Origin: Marichromatium gracile
Lineage (GTDB): Bacteria; Pseudomonadota; Gammaproteobacteria; Chromatiales; Chromatiaceae
Direction of reading: 5' to 3'
DNA: 64,000 bases
NCBI RefSeq assembly: GCF_004343155.1
Contig: NZ_SMDC01000002.1
Span: 62,001-126,000, forward strand
Under the pieces are notes generated by a model. The model did not search any database, had not been told where the DNA came from, and was given only the letters and a program-made list of their open reading frames with translations. Position 1 is the first letter of the stretch. Each line of letters begins with the position of its first letter. Positions 9,087-16,635 of this stretch are shown in pieces. The position numbers and the translations under genes were made by a program.

Positions 9087-10423
9087 GGGTGTTGCTGATC
9101 CAGGCCTTTCTCGGCGGCAACGAGCCGCTGGTCTTCCCCATCGGGCTCGGCAGCCTGGCGGCGAACCTCGTCGGCCACCAGGTGCGGGTGCTCGACACCA
9201 ACCTGGTCGAGTCGCCGCGCGCCGCGCTCGCCGAGGCGCTGGCCGAGTTCGCGCCCGAGGCGATCGGCATCTCGCTGCGCAACATCGACTCGACCAACAA
9301 GCGCGAGGTGGTCTTCTACTACCCGCTGCTCGGCGAGCTGCTGGAGGTGATCGAGCGGCACACTCGCGCGTCGGTGATCATCGGCGGCTCGGGCTTCTCG
9401 ATGTTCGCGCGCGAGATCATGGAGGCCGAGCCGCGCTTCGACCTCGGCGTGCACCTCGAGGGTGAGGAGACGTTGCAACTGTTGCTCGAGCGTCTCGATC
9501 GTCCCGAGACCGTACCCTCGGTGTTCTATCGGCGCGACGGCGCGCTGCACTTCTCCGGGCCGCTGCAGGGACCGGTCGATCTCGACGCCATCGCGTTGCC
9601 CGAGCGCGGCGCGCTGCGGGTCGGCGACTATCGCGCGGGCTTCGTCGACGCCATCGGGGTGGAGACCAAGCGCGGCTGCCCGCTGAGCTGTGTCTACTGC
9701 ATCTACGGCTATCTCAACGGCAAGCGGATGCGGCTGCGCGACCCGCGGCTGATCGTCGACGAGATCGAGGCCCTGGTGCGCGATCACGGGGTGGAGCGCT
9801 TCACCTTCGTCGACTCGGTGTTCAACCTGCCGCGCGCCCATGCCGAGCGCATCTGTCGCGAGCTGATCGCGCGCGGGGTGCGGGCGCGCTGGTCGGCGTG
9901 GATCAACGAGCGTCACGCCGATGCCGCGTTCATGGCGCTGGCGGTGCGCGCCGGTTGCGTCCACGCCATCTTCTCGCCCGACGCCATCGCCGATCCGACG
10001 CTGCGCCGTCTCGGCAAGGACATGCGTCGCGCCGACATCCTGCGCATCTACCGTCTGCTCTCGCGCCACCCCGGGCTGGAGGTGAGCTACAACTTCTTCC
10101 GCAACCCGCCCGGCCAGACCCTCGGCAACCTGCTCTCGATCCTGTTCTTCGTGCTCCGCGCCAGGCTGCGTCTGGGGCGTCGGGTGCACTTCGAGTTCAG
10201 CGTGCTGCGCATCGAGCCGCACACCGGGCTGCACCGCATCGCCCTGGAGGAGGGGGTGGTCGATCCCGACGACCCGCTGCTCTATCCGCGCTACTACACC
10301 AACCCGCGCACCCGTCATCTCGACCGTGCCTTCGACGCCCTGCTCTGGCTCAAGGGGCGCATCGGTCGGCTGCGCGCGCGTCGCGCCGCCGCGGCCAGCA
10401 GTCCCACCGAGGAGGGCGCATGA
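9083..10423 (+). CDS. B12-binding-domain radical SAM protein, copy 3 (divergent)
   Basis: The 446-residue product is a third radical SAM enzyme with an N-terminal B12-binding-like domain (MRVLLIQAFLGGNE start, IIGGSGFSMF loop, HLEGEET). Its cluster motif CPLSCVYC has Cys199, Cys203 and Cys206. It is more divergent than copies 1 and 2: the N-terminus lacks their shared DISAFDVR-like opening, and the Phe-rich C-terminal region around residues 350-375 is distinct. It begins within the stop of copy 2 (ATGA) and ends within the start of the GT9 gene, so the three are co-translated. It probably performs a different chemical step on the same pathway intermediate. Confidence 0.83.
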   Translation: MRVLLIQAFLGGNEPLVFPIGLGSLAANLVGHQVRVLDTNLVESPRAALAEALAEFAPEAIGISLRNIDSTNKREVVFYYPLLGELLEVIERHTRASVIIGGSGFSMFAREIMEAEPRFDLGVHLEGEETLQLLLERLDRPETVPSVFYRRDGALHFSGPLQGPVDLDAIALPERGALRVGDYRAGFVDAIGVETKRGCPLSCVYCIYGYLNGKRMRLRDPRLIVDEIEALVRDHGVERFTFVDSVFNLPRAHAERICRELIARGVRARWSAWINERHADAAFMALAVRAGCVHAIFSPDAIADPTLRRLGKDMRRADILRIYRLLSRHPGLEVSYNFFRNPPGQTLGNLLSILFFVLRARLRLGRRVHFEFSVLRIEPHTGLHRIALEEGVVDPDDPLLYPRYYTNPRTRHLDRAFDALLWLKGRIGRLRARRAAAASSPTEEGA

Positions 10424-11637
10424 GCACCGGTCCCTACAAGATCGTCAACGCCCGCAAGCGGCGTCTGACCCGGCTCGCCGACCTGATCGGCGCGACCCTG
10501 AGCCTGCCCTGGCGGCAATGGCGCCGGGCGCGCCCGCTCGACCCCGCCGAGGTGCGCGAGATCCTGCTGATCCGCACCCTCTATCTCGGCGACGTGATGA
10601 TGACGGTGCCGATGCTGCGCCCGCTGCGCGAGCGCTTCCCCGGCGCGCGCATCACCCTGCTCACCGCCGCCGGCGCGGCGCCGTTGCTCGAGGGCAACCC
10701 CGACCTCGACGCGCTGATCACCTACGACCCCTTCTGGTTCAGCGATCGCAGCGGTCCGCTCGACTATCTGCGCTGGCGCTGGCGGATGCGCCGCCGGCGC
10801 TTCGATCTGGTGATCGAGGCGCGCGCCGACATCCGCGAGATCCTGATGCTGGTGCGCCCGCTGCGGGCGACCCACAAGGTCAGCTACGGCGTCGGTGGCG
10901 GGGCCTGGATGCTCACCCGGGTGGTGCCCTATCCGGGGGTGCGACACAAGGTGGAGTATCACCTCGATCTCTGTCGCGCACTCGGCTGTCGGGTCGAGGG
11001 CGTGCACTGGGACGTCCACCACAGCGCCGCCGAGCGCGCGGCGCTCGCGCGGCTGCTCGCCGAGCAGGGCCTCGCCGCGCCCTTCGTCGCCGTCCACCCG
11101 GGCTCGCGCCTGGCGCTCAAGCGCTGGCCGGCGGCGCGCTATGCCGCGCTGGTCGAGCGCGTCGCACGTCGGCTGGGACTCGCGGTGGTGGTGCTCGGCG
11201 CCCCCGGCGAGCGCGCCCTGGTGGCCGAGGTGGTCGGCGCCGGCGGGCCCCGGGTGCACGATCTCAGCGGCCGGCTCGGGCTGCGGGCGATGGCCGCGCT
11301 GCTGCGCGAGGCGCGGGTGCTGGTGTGCAACGACAGCGCGCCGATGCACCTGGCTGCGGCCGTCGGCACCCCGGCGCTGGCGCTGTTCGGGCCCTCGTCG
11401 AGCGTCGAGACCGGTCCCTACGGCCTCGGACACCGGGTGGTCGAGGTCGCGGGGCTGTGGTGTCGCGCCGAGTGCGACGAGCACGGCTGTCGTCATCCCG
11501 AGCGACAGTGGTGCATGCGCCAACTCGGGGTCGATCAGGTGTTCGCGGTGCTCTGCGAGATGCTCGGCGCCGAGGCCGCGGCGGGGGCGAACTGGTCCCA
11601 GAACTGCCACAGCCCGGGATCGCTGTCGATCCAGTGA
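10420..11637 (+). CDS. Glycosyltransferase family 9 (heptosyltransferase-like)
   Basis: The 405-residue protein matches the ADP-heptose:LPS heptosyltransferase family (GT9, GT-B fold). The N-terminal LLIRTLYLGDVMMTVPML acceptor-side region, the mid-protein HPGSRLALKRWP and the nucleotide-sugar region CNDSAPMHLAAAVGTPALA are all typical. It would add a sugar, possibly a heptose, to the lipid or oligosaccharide made by this cluster. The last ~34 codons overlap antisense to the 3' end of the convergent acyltransferase gene. That makes the final residues, after about position 371, an atypical tail. ATG 10420 overlaps the preceding stop, and GGAGGG precedes it. Confidence 0.85.
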   Translation: MSTGPYKIVNARKRRLTRLADLIGATLSLPWRQWRRARPLDPAEVREILLIRTLYLGDVMMTVPMLRPLRERFPGARITLLTAAGAAPLLEGNPDLDALITYDPFWFSDRSGPLDYLRWRWRMRRRRFDLVIEARADIREILMLVRPLRATHKVSYGVGGGAWMLTRVVPYPGVRHKVEYHLDLCRALGCRVEGVHWDVHHSAAERAALARLLAEQGLAAPFVAVHPGSRLALKRWPAARYAALVERVARRLGLAVVVLGAPGERALVAEVVGAGGPRVHDLSGRLGLRAMAALLREARVLVCNDSAPMHLAAAVGTPALALFGPSSSVETGPYGLGHRVVEVAGLWCRAECDEHGCRHPERQWCMRQLGVDQVFAVLCEMLGAEAAAGANWSQNCHSPGSLSIQ

Positions 11638-12479
11638 CGCAGCCGCGCGACGAAGGCCTGCTGCAATTGCTCCGGGGTCTCGGCCCCGGGCGGCGGCGAC
11701 TCGATCACCGCGCGGTAGCGGTATGCGCCGTCGCGGACGAGGAAGAGGAAGCGCAGCGGTGCGCCGGCGCGTTGTGCCAGGCGGAAGGGGCCGAGCGGCA
11801 GCTCCAGGGTGTGACCGCAGCAGGCGTGGGGCAGGTGATGGCCGTAGCGCTCGGCGGTGCCGGTGCCGTCGCCGGCCATCATCAGCACCCGCCCGGCGGC
11901 GAGGCTGCGGTAGAGCTGACGCTGGAAGCGCGCGACATAGATCATCTCGGCCGGGAAGGCCTCCTCGAGGCGCAGCCGGTGGTGGAGCTGGACGCGCCGA
12001 CCGATGAAGGAGAGCCCCCGCGCCGAGCGCAGCCCGAGCTGGGTCATCGGGTAGCCGAGACGACCGAGCGCGACCAGCGGCAGCTGCGAGGGGCCGAGAT
12101 GGGCGTGCACCAGCACGCAGCCGCGACCCTCGGCGAGCGCGGCGTCGAGCCGGTCGCGCCCGGCGATCTCGATCACCCGCGACAGCGCCCGCCCGCGCAG
12201 CCGGTGGTAGTGGAAGATCGACAGCCGGTCGACATAGTGGTTGATCAGATAGGTGCGGCTCCAGGCGGCGATCCGCGCCGCGTCGGCGGCGGGATAGGCG
12301 CGACCGAAGAGCGCGCGCAGTTGCGCGCGACGCGTGCCGGAGAGCGCCAGGTGCAAGCGCCCCATGGCGGCGAACAGCCGCAGGTTGAGCGCGATCGGCG
12401 CGCGCGCGCAGAACCAGCGCAGCGGGTACCAGATCAGCAGCCGCAGCAGGTCGCGCGCCGGGTGCTCGTGCACGATCAT
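11535..12479 (-). CDS. LpxL-like acyltransferase, second copy, HX4Q variant
   Basis: This 314-residue protein is a distant paralogue of the acyltransferase at 4865-5860. It has the same N-terminal layout (LLIWYPLRWFCARAP) and the motif VHAHLGPSQLPL, in which His127 pairs with Gln132 where the family normally has Asp or Glu. GDGTGTAERYG and the C-terminal RHWIDSDPGLWQFWDQF fit the LpxL-like group. It would acylate a membrane acceptor. Its start overlaps the sulfotransferase stop by four bases. Its C-terminal 34 codons are encoded antisense to the end of the GT9 gene. WQFWDQF-like endings recur in this family, which suggests the overlapped tail is real on this strand. Confidence 0.8.
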   Translation of the reverse strand: MIVHEHPARDLLRLLIWYPLRWFCARAPIALNLRLFAAMGRLHLALSGTRRAQLRALFGRAYPAADAARIAAWSRTYLINHYVDRLSIFHYHRLRGRALSRVIEIAGRDRLDAALAEGRGCVLVHAHLGPSQLPLVALGRLGYPMTQLGLRSARGLSFIGRRVQLHHRLRLEEAFPAEMIYVARFQRQLYRSLAAGRVLMMAGDGTGTAERYGHHLPHACCGHTLELPLGPFRLAQRAGAPLRFLFLVRDGAYRYRAVIESPPPGAETPEQLQQAFVARLRHWIDSDPGLWQFWDQFAPAAASAPSISQSTANT

Positions 12480-13090
12480 CGCGCGCCCCCCCGGCGCTGG
12501 CGGTAGAGCCCGGGGTCGGCGACCGCGGCCATCGCCTCGCGGTCGAGCGGGCGGTCGAGGAAGTCGGCCACGCGCGCCGCCTCGACGGCGGGCTCGGCGA
12601 TGGCGCGGGCATAGTCGACGTCGAGCACCTGGATGTGACGCTGCACGGCGAGCCAGCCCTCGAGCGCGGCGAGCTGGCGGCGGTAGAGCGTCTCCAGGGT
12701 GGCGTCGTCGATCTTGTCGGGGTCGGTGCCGCGACGCACCAGCATGGCGCGCTGCGAGGCCAGCACCTCGCCGAGGTCGCGGCGCATGAACAGCACCCGA
12801 TAGCGGTGTCCCGGGGGCAGGGCGTCGAGCAGCGGCGCGACCACCTTGATCGCCTTGCCGCGGGCCGCGCGCAGCCAGCCCGGATCCTCCTGGCGCAGCC
12901 GTTTCACCCGTTCGTGCTCGAAATAGCCGCGCGGGTTGTCGGCGTCGGCCGCGCGCGCGGCGTCGCTGAACACCTCCACCCCGCCGGCGGCGAGCATGGC
13001 GGTCATCATCGAGGTGCCCGAGCGGGGCAGGCCGGAGACGACGATGATCTCCTGGCGGCGGCGCAGACGGTCGAACAGCGGTAGCGGCAT
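12476..13090 (-). CDS. Sulfotransferase-family protein
   Basis: The 204-residue protein carries an N-terminal P-loop-like PAPS-binding motif, SGLPRSGTSMM (about residues 19-29). A later FMRRDLGEVLASQR segment matches the 3'-phosphate-binding region of sulfotransferases. It would transfer sulfate from PAPS to a hydroxyl group, here perhaps of the lipid or glycan made by the adjoining genes. At 204 residues it is short for the family but has both PAPS motifs. It is the middle gene of a three-gene leftward operon, starting 30 bases after the epimerase and overlapping the acyltransferase start by four. The acceptor is unknown, and some members of this fold have non-sulfation roles. Confidence 0.75.
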   Translation of the reverse strand: MPLPLFDRLRRRQEIIVVSGLPRSGTSMMTAMLAAGGVEVFSDAARAADADNPRGYFEHERVKRLRQEDPGWLRAARGKAIKVVAPLLDALPPGHRYRVLFMRRDLGEVLASQRAMLVRRGTDPDKIDDATLETLYRRQLAALEGWLAVQRHIQVLDVDYARAIAEPAVEAARVADFLDRPLDREAMAAVADPGLYRQRRGGAR

Positions 13091-13120
13091 CTCGGGGGTC
13101 CGTGGCGGTGTGGGTTGAGG

Positions 13121-14158
13121 TCAGTCGTGCGGCGGGCGCAGCAGGCCCTGGTCGCGATACCAGGCGACGGTGCGGGCGATGCCCGCGGCGAGCGAGTGGG
13201 GCGGGCGGTAGCCGAGCTCGGCGCGGGCCTTGCCGATGTCGACATAGAGCCGGCTCTCGGCGGTCCACTCGACGGTCTTGCGCGAGAACGGCGGGCGTCC
13301 GGTCTGGGGGATGAGGAAGGGGTAGAAGGGCAGCACCTTGCCCAGCCCCTCGAAGCCGAGCCCGATGGCGCGCGCCAGCGGGATCGGGAGGCGCGGGGTC
13401 CACACCCGCACCCCCAGCTCGGCGGCGATGGCGTGGACGATCTCCTCGAGCGAGTAGGAGCGCGCGTCGGAGATGAAATAGACCTCGCCCGGACGGCCGT
13501 GCTCGGCGGCCAGGCGCAGCCCGGCGACCTGGTTGCCGACATAGCAGAACTCGGTGAGCACCTCGCGCGGGCCGATCAGCGGGTAGACGCCCTTCTCGAT
13601 CACCCGGAAGAGCCGCCCGAGCAGGATCGGCTCGCGCTCGCCATAGGTCATCGGCGGGCGCACCACCACGGTCTCCAGAGTGCCGTCGGCGGCGGCCTCG
13701 CGCACCAGCCGCTCGGCCTCGAGCTTGCTCCGGCCATAGATGTTGCGCGGGTGCTGGGGGCTGTCCTCGGTGAGCGGGTGCCCGTCGCGCGAGGTGCCCA
13801 CCGCCTCGATGGTGCCGGTGAACACGAAACGGCGCGCGCCGGCGCGGCGCGCGGCCTCGAGCAGCAGCCGGGTGCCCTCGACGTTGACCGCCCGGTAGCG
13901 GGCGTCGGGGACCCGGGCGTCGTGTCTGGAGATGGCGGCGAGGTGATAGACCTGCCCGACCCCGGCGAGCGCCGCCTCCAGGCTCGTCGCGTCGAGGAGG
14001 TCGCCGTGACGGATCTCGGCGCCGCAGGCGCTCAACGCCGCGCAGTCCTCGCCGGGACGCACCAGGGCGCGCACCGCGATCCCGTCGGCGCGCAGCGACT
14101 CGACCAGATGCCCGCCGATGAAGCCCGCCGCGCCGGTCACCAATGCCACTCGTGTCAT
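13121..14158 (-). CDS. NAD(P)-dependent epimerase/dehydratase (extended SDR family)
   Basis: The 345-residue product has the extended-SDR nucleotide-binding motif TGAAGFIGGHL at residues 8-18 and the catalytic YGRSK (YxxxK). The VYHLAAISRHD segment is typical of sugar epimerases and 3-beta-HSD-like reductases. It probably reduces or epimerises a nucleotide sugar or a lipid intermediate. It leads a leftward operon with the sulfotransferase and second acyltransferase. TGAGGCTGACGCG precedes the start ATG. The C-terminal region with PLARAIGLGFEGLGKVLPFY is more like the 3-beta-HSD/dihydroflavonol reductase branch than GalE. The specific substrate is not assignable. Confidence 0.8.
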   Translation of the reverse strand: MTRVALVTGAAGFIGGHLVESLRADGIAVRALVRPGEDCAALSACGAEIRHGDLLDATSLEAALAGVGQVYHLAAISRHDARVPDARYRAVNVEGTRLLLEAARRAGARRFVFTGTIEAVGTSRDGHPLTEDSPQHPRNIYGRSKLEAERLVREAAADGTLETVVVRPPMTYGEREPILLGRLFRVIEKGVYPLIGPREVLTEFCYVGNQVAGLRLAAEHGRPGEVYFISDARSYSLEEIVHAIAAELGVRVWTPRLPIPLARAIGLGFEGLGKVLPFYPFLIPQTGRPPFSRKTVEWTAESRLYVDIGKARAELGYRPPHSLAAGIARTVAWYRDQGLLRPPHD

Positions 14159-14365
14159 CGCGTCAGCCTCCTCGGGTCGTCACCGGCGCCGTGCGCGCAT
14201 CAGGTACGCGACGAACGTTAATGAGCCGCGCCGGCGGCGTCAACGCTGTGATGACCCCGGCGCCCTGGCTGCGCCCGGACGGCACGGCTGTGGCATGATC
14301 GCCTCCCTCGATGGGCGCCCGCCGGTGGTGCGCCCGGTCGCCGACGACACAGGACACCGATACCC

Positions 14366-15214
14366 ATGCACAGCCCCCAGCCCCTCGATCCCTCACTGAT
14401 CCGTGAACAGGCGCGCGCGGCGCTCGCCGAGGACCTCGGCAGTGGCGACGTCACCGCCGCGCTGCTGCCCGCCGATCAGCAGGCGCGCGCCGAGCTGATC
14501 ACCCGCGAGTCGGCGGTGCTCTGCGGTCGGGACTGGTTCGCGGCGGTGTTCCATGCACTCGATCCGGCGATCCGCATCGACTGGGAGGCGGCCGACGGCG
14601 CGCGCGTCGCGCCGGGGCAGCGGCTGTGCGTGATCACCGGCCCGGTGCGCGCGCTGCTCACCGGCGAGCGCACGGCGATGAACCTGCTGCAGACCCTCTC
14701 GGGCACCGCCACCCGCACCCGTCGCTTCGCCGACGCCGTCGCCGGGCTGCCGGTGGCGGTGCTCGACACCCGCAAGACCCTGCCGGGGCTGCGGTTGCAG
14801 CAGAAGTACGCGGTGCGCTGCGGTGGCGGCACCAACCACCGCATGGGGCTGCACGACGCCATCCTCATCAAGGAGAACCACATCCTCGCCGCCGGCTCGA
14901 TCGCCGCGGCGGTGACCGCGGCGCAGGCGCTGCAGACCGGCTTGGAGATCATCGTCGAGGTCGAGTCGCTCGCCGAACTCGAGCAGGCGCTGGCCGCCGG
15001 CGCGCCGACGGTGCTGCTCGACAACTTCGACAACGATCAGTTGCGCGAGGCGGTGGCGCTGAACGCCGGGCGGGCGCGGTTGGAGGCCTCCGGCGGGGTG
15101 AACCTCGAGACCATCCGCGCGATCGCCGAGACCGGGGTCGACCGCATCTCGGTCGGCGCGCTCACCAAGGACGTGACCGCGGTCGATCTGTCGATGCGTC
15201 TGGAGGTCGCCTGA
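14366..15214 (+). CDS. nadC: Nicotinate-nucleotide diphosphorylase (carboxylating)
   Basis: NadC converts quinolinate and PRPP to nicotinate mononucleotide, CO2 and pyrophosphate in de novo NAD synthesis. The 282-residue length is standard. Signature segments include the N-terminal ALAEDLGSGDVTA, the TMNLLQTLSG-like core (AMNLLQTLSGTATRTR), the DTRKTLPGLR PRPP/quinolinate-binding motif, HRMGLHDAILIKENH, and the C-terminal EASGGVNLETI and ISVGALTKD. It stands alone, divergent from the epimerase operon and convergent with cbpM, whose stop lies 7 bases beyond its own. Confidence 0.96.
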   Translation: MHSPQPLDPSLIREQARAALAEDLGSGDVTAALLPADQQARAELITRESAVLCGRDWFAAVFHALDPAIRIDWEAADGARVAPGQRLCVITGPVRALLTGERTAMNLLQTLSGTATRTRRFADAVAGLPVAVLDTRKTLPGLRLQQKYAVRCGGGTNHRMGLHDAILIKENHILAAGSIAAAVTAAQALQTGLEIIVEVESLAELEQALAAGAPTVLLDNFDNDQLREAVALNAGRARLEASGGVNLETIRAIAETGVDRISVGALTKDVTAVDLSMRLEVA

Positions 15215-15221
15215 GCCTCGC

Positions 15222-15560
15222 TCAGCGCGGCGTGCCGGGGGCGCCGAGGTGCTGTTCGAGCACCTGCAGCCGCTCGCGCAGGCGCTCGTTCTCCTCGAGC
15301 AGGTCGAGCGCCAGCGCGGTTCCGGCGAGGTTGAGGTCGAGGTCGTGGCGCAGCCGCACGGCGCGGCGCGCGCGGCGCACCGCGATCCCGTCGAAGCGCC
15401 ACTCGGCGGGGAGGCTGCCGCAGGGGTTGAGCAGCCCCTCGGCGACCATGCACTCGATCAGGTGGTGCTCGGCGTCGCAGAGCACGCACAGCTCGACCAG
15501 CGACAGGCTCAGGCCCTCGTCGAGCACGATGCCCTCGAAGATCCGCTCCAGCTGCTGCAT
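15222..15560 (-). CDS. cbpM: Chaperone modulator CbpM-like protein
   Basis: CbpM proteins bind the J-domain of CbpA and inhibit its co-chaperone activity. This 112-residue protein has the typical N-terminal MerR-like helical segment (LSLSLVELCVLCDAEHHLIECMV is spread over residues ~17-39) and a C-terminal coiled-coil rich in Leu and Glu (LLEENERLRERL). It lies 30 bases downstream of cbpA on the same strand, the conserved pair arrangement. Identification rests on size, the N-terminal pattern and this neighbourhood. Confidence 0.82.
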   Translation of the reverse strand: MQQLERIFEGIVLDEGLSLSLVELCVLCDAEHHLIECMVAEGLLNPCGSLPAEWRFDGIAVRRARRAVRLRHDLDLNLAGTALALDLLEENERLRERLQVLEQHLGAPGTPR

Positions 15561-15590
15561 CGGCGATGTCCTCCCTCGTTGAGCCGCGCG

Positions 15591-16487
15591 CTACACCCCG
15601 AGGTCGGCGCGCGGGTTGAAGTCTAGCTGCTCGGCGAGTTTGCGATAGGCGCGCCGTGCCGCCTCGGTGGTTGCCGGCGGCGCCTGGATCTCGAGCGTCA
15701 CCAGGGTGTCGCCGGGCGGATCGCCGGGCAGCCCGCGCCCCTTGAGCCGCAGCCGCTGCCCGGACTGCGAGCCCGGCGGGATCTTCAGGCTGACGGTGCC
15801 GCCGAGGGTGGGCACGCTCACCGCGGCCCCGAGCGCCGCCTCCCAGGGCGCCAGGGGCAGGCGCAGGTGGATGTCGCGTCCGTCCGGGGTGAAGTGCGGG
15901 TGGGGCTTCAGCTCGACCTCGAGATAGAGATCGCCGGCCGGCCCGCCGCCGAGCCCGGCGCCGCCCTGGCCGGCGAGCCGGATCTGTCGGCCCTGGGTGA
16001 CCCCGGCGGGGATGCGGACCTTGAGGGTGCGGGCGTTGCCCGAGGACTCGACCCGTACCTGGCGGGTGACGCCGCGATAGGCCTCGTCGAGATCGAGGGC
16101 GATGCGCACCGTCTGGTCCTGGCCGCGGCGTCGCGGCGGCTCGGCGCCGCCGAAGGCGCGCCCGAAGATGCTGGAGAAGAAGTCGCTGAAGTCGCCGACG
16201 TCATCGGCGTCGAAGCGGTAGTTGCCGCGGCGCCCGCCGCCGGGCGGCGGGCGGAAGTCCTGACCGGCGCGCCAGCCGCTGCCGAGCGCATCGTAGGCGG
16301 CGCGCTTCTCGGGATCGTGCAGCACCTCGTTGGCCTCGTTGATCTCCTTGAAGCGGGCCTCGGCGTCGGACTCCTTGCTGACGTCCGGGTGGTACTTGCG
16401 CGCGAGCTTGCGATAGGCCCGCTTGATCTCGTCCTGGGAGGCGTCGCGCGCCACCCCGAGGGTCTTGTAGTAATCCTTGTATTGCAT
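15591..16487 (-). CDS. cbpA: Curved DNA-binding protein / DnaJ-class co-chaperone CbpA
   Basis: The 298-residue protein has an N-terminal J-domain with the HPD tripeptide at residues 33-35, which stimulates DnaK ATPase. A Gly/Phe-rich linker (about 78-115) follows, then two DnaJ C-terminal beta domains with PAGVTQGRQIRLAGQG and PPGSQSGQRLRLKGRG. There is no cysteine zinc-finger, which distinguishes CbpA from DnaJ. CbpA acts with DnaK in protein folding and binds curved DNA in stationary-phase nucleoids. The start ATG 16487 is preceded by CGAGAG. It is followed at 30 bases by its modulator cbpM. Confidence 0.92.
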   Translation of the reverse strand: MQYKDYYKTLGVARDASQDEIKRAYRKLARKYHPDVSKESDAEARFKEINEANEVLHDPEKRAAYDALGSGWRAGQDFRPPPGGGRRGNYRFDADDVGDFSDFFSSIFGRAFGGAEPPRRRGQDQTVRIALDLDEAYRGVTRQVRVESSGNARTLKVRIPAGVTQGRQIRLAGQGGAGLGGGPAGDLYLEVELKPHPHFTPDGRDIHLRLPLAPWEAALGAAVSVPTLGGTVSLKIPPGSQSGQRLRLKGRGLPGDPPGDTLVTLEIQAPPATTEAARRAYRKLAEQLDFNPRADLGV

Positions 16488-16635
16488 CGTCTGCTCTCGC
16501 GGAATGGACGGGCCCGATCATGCACCGCGCCGTGATGGCGCCTGCGTCTGTGGCGGCGGGCCGATCGTCGTCTGATCGCTGGATAGTCGTTGCGGCGGGG
16601 CGATTGTCAAGCGTGGCGGTGAGGGTGCGTCTGGT

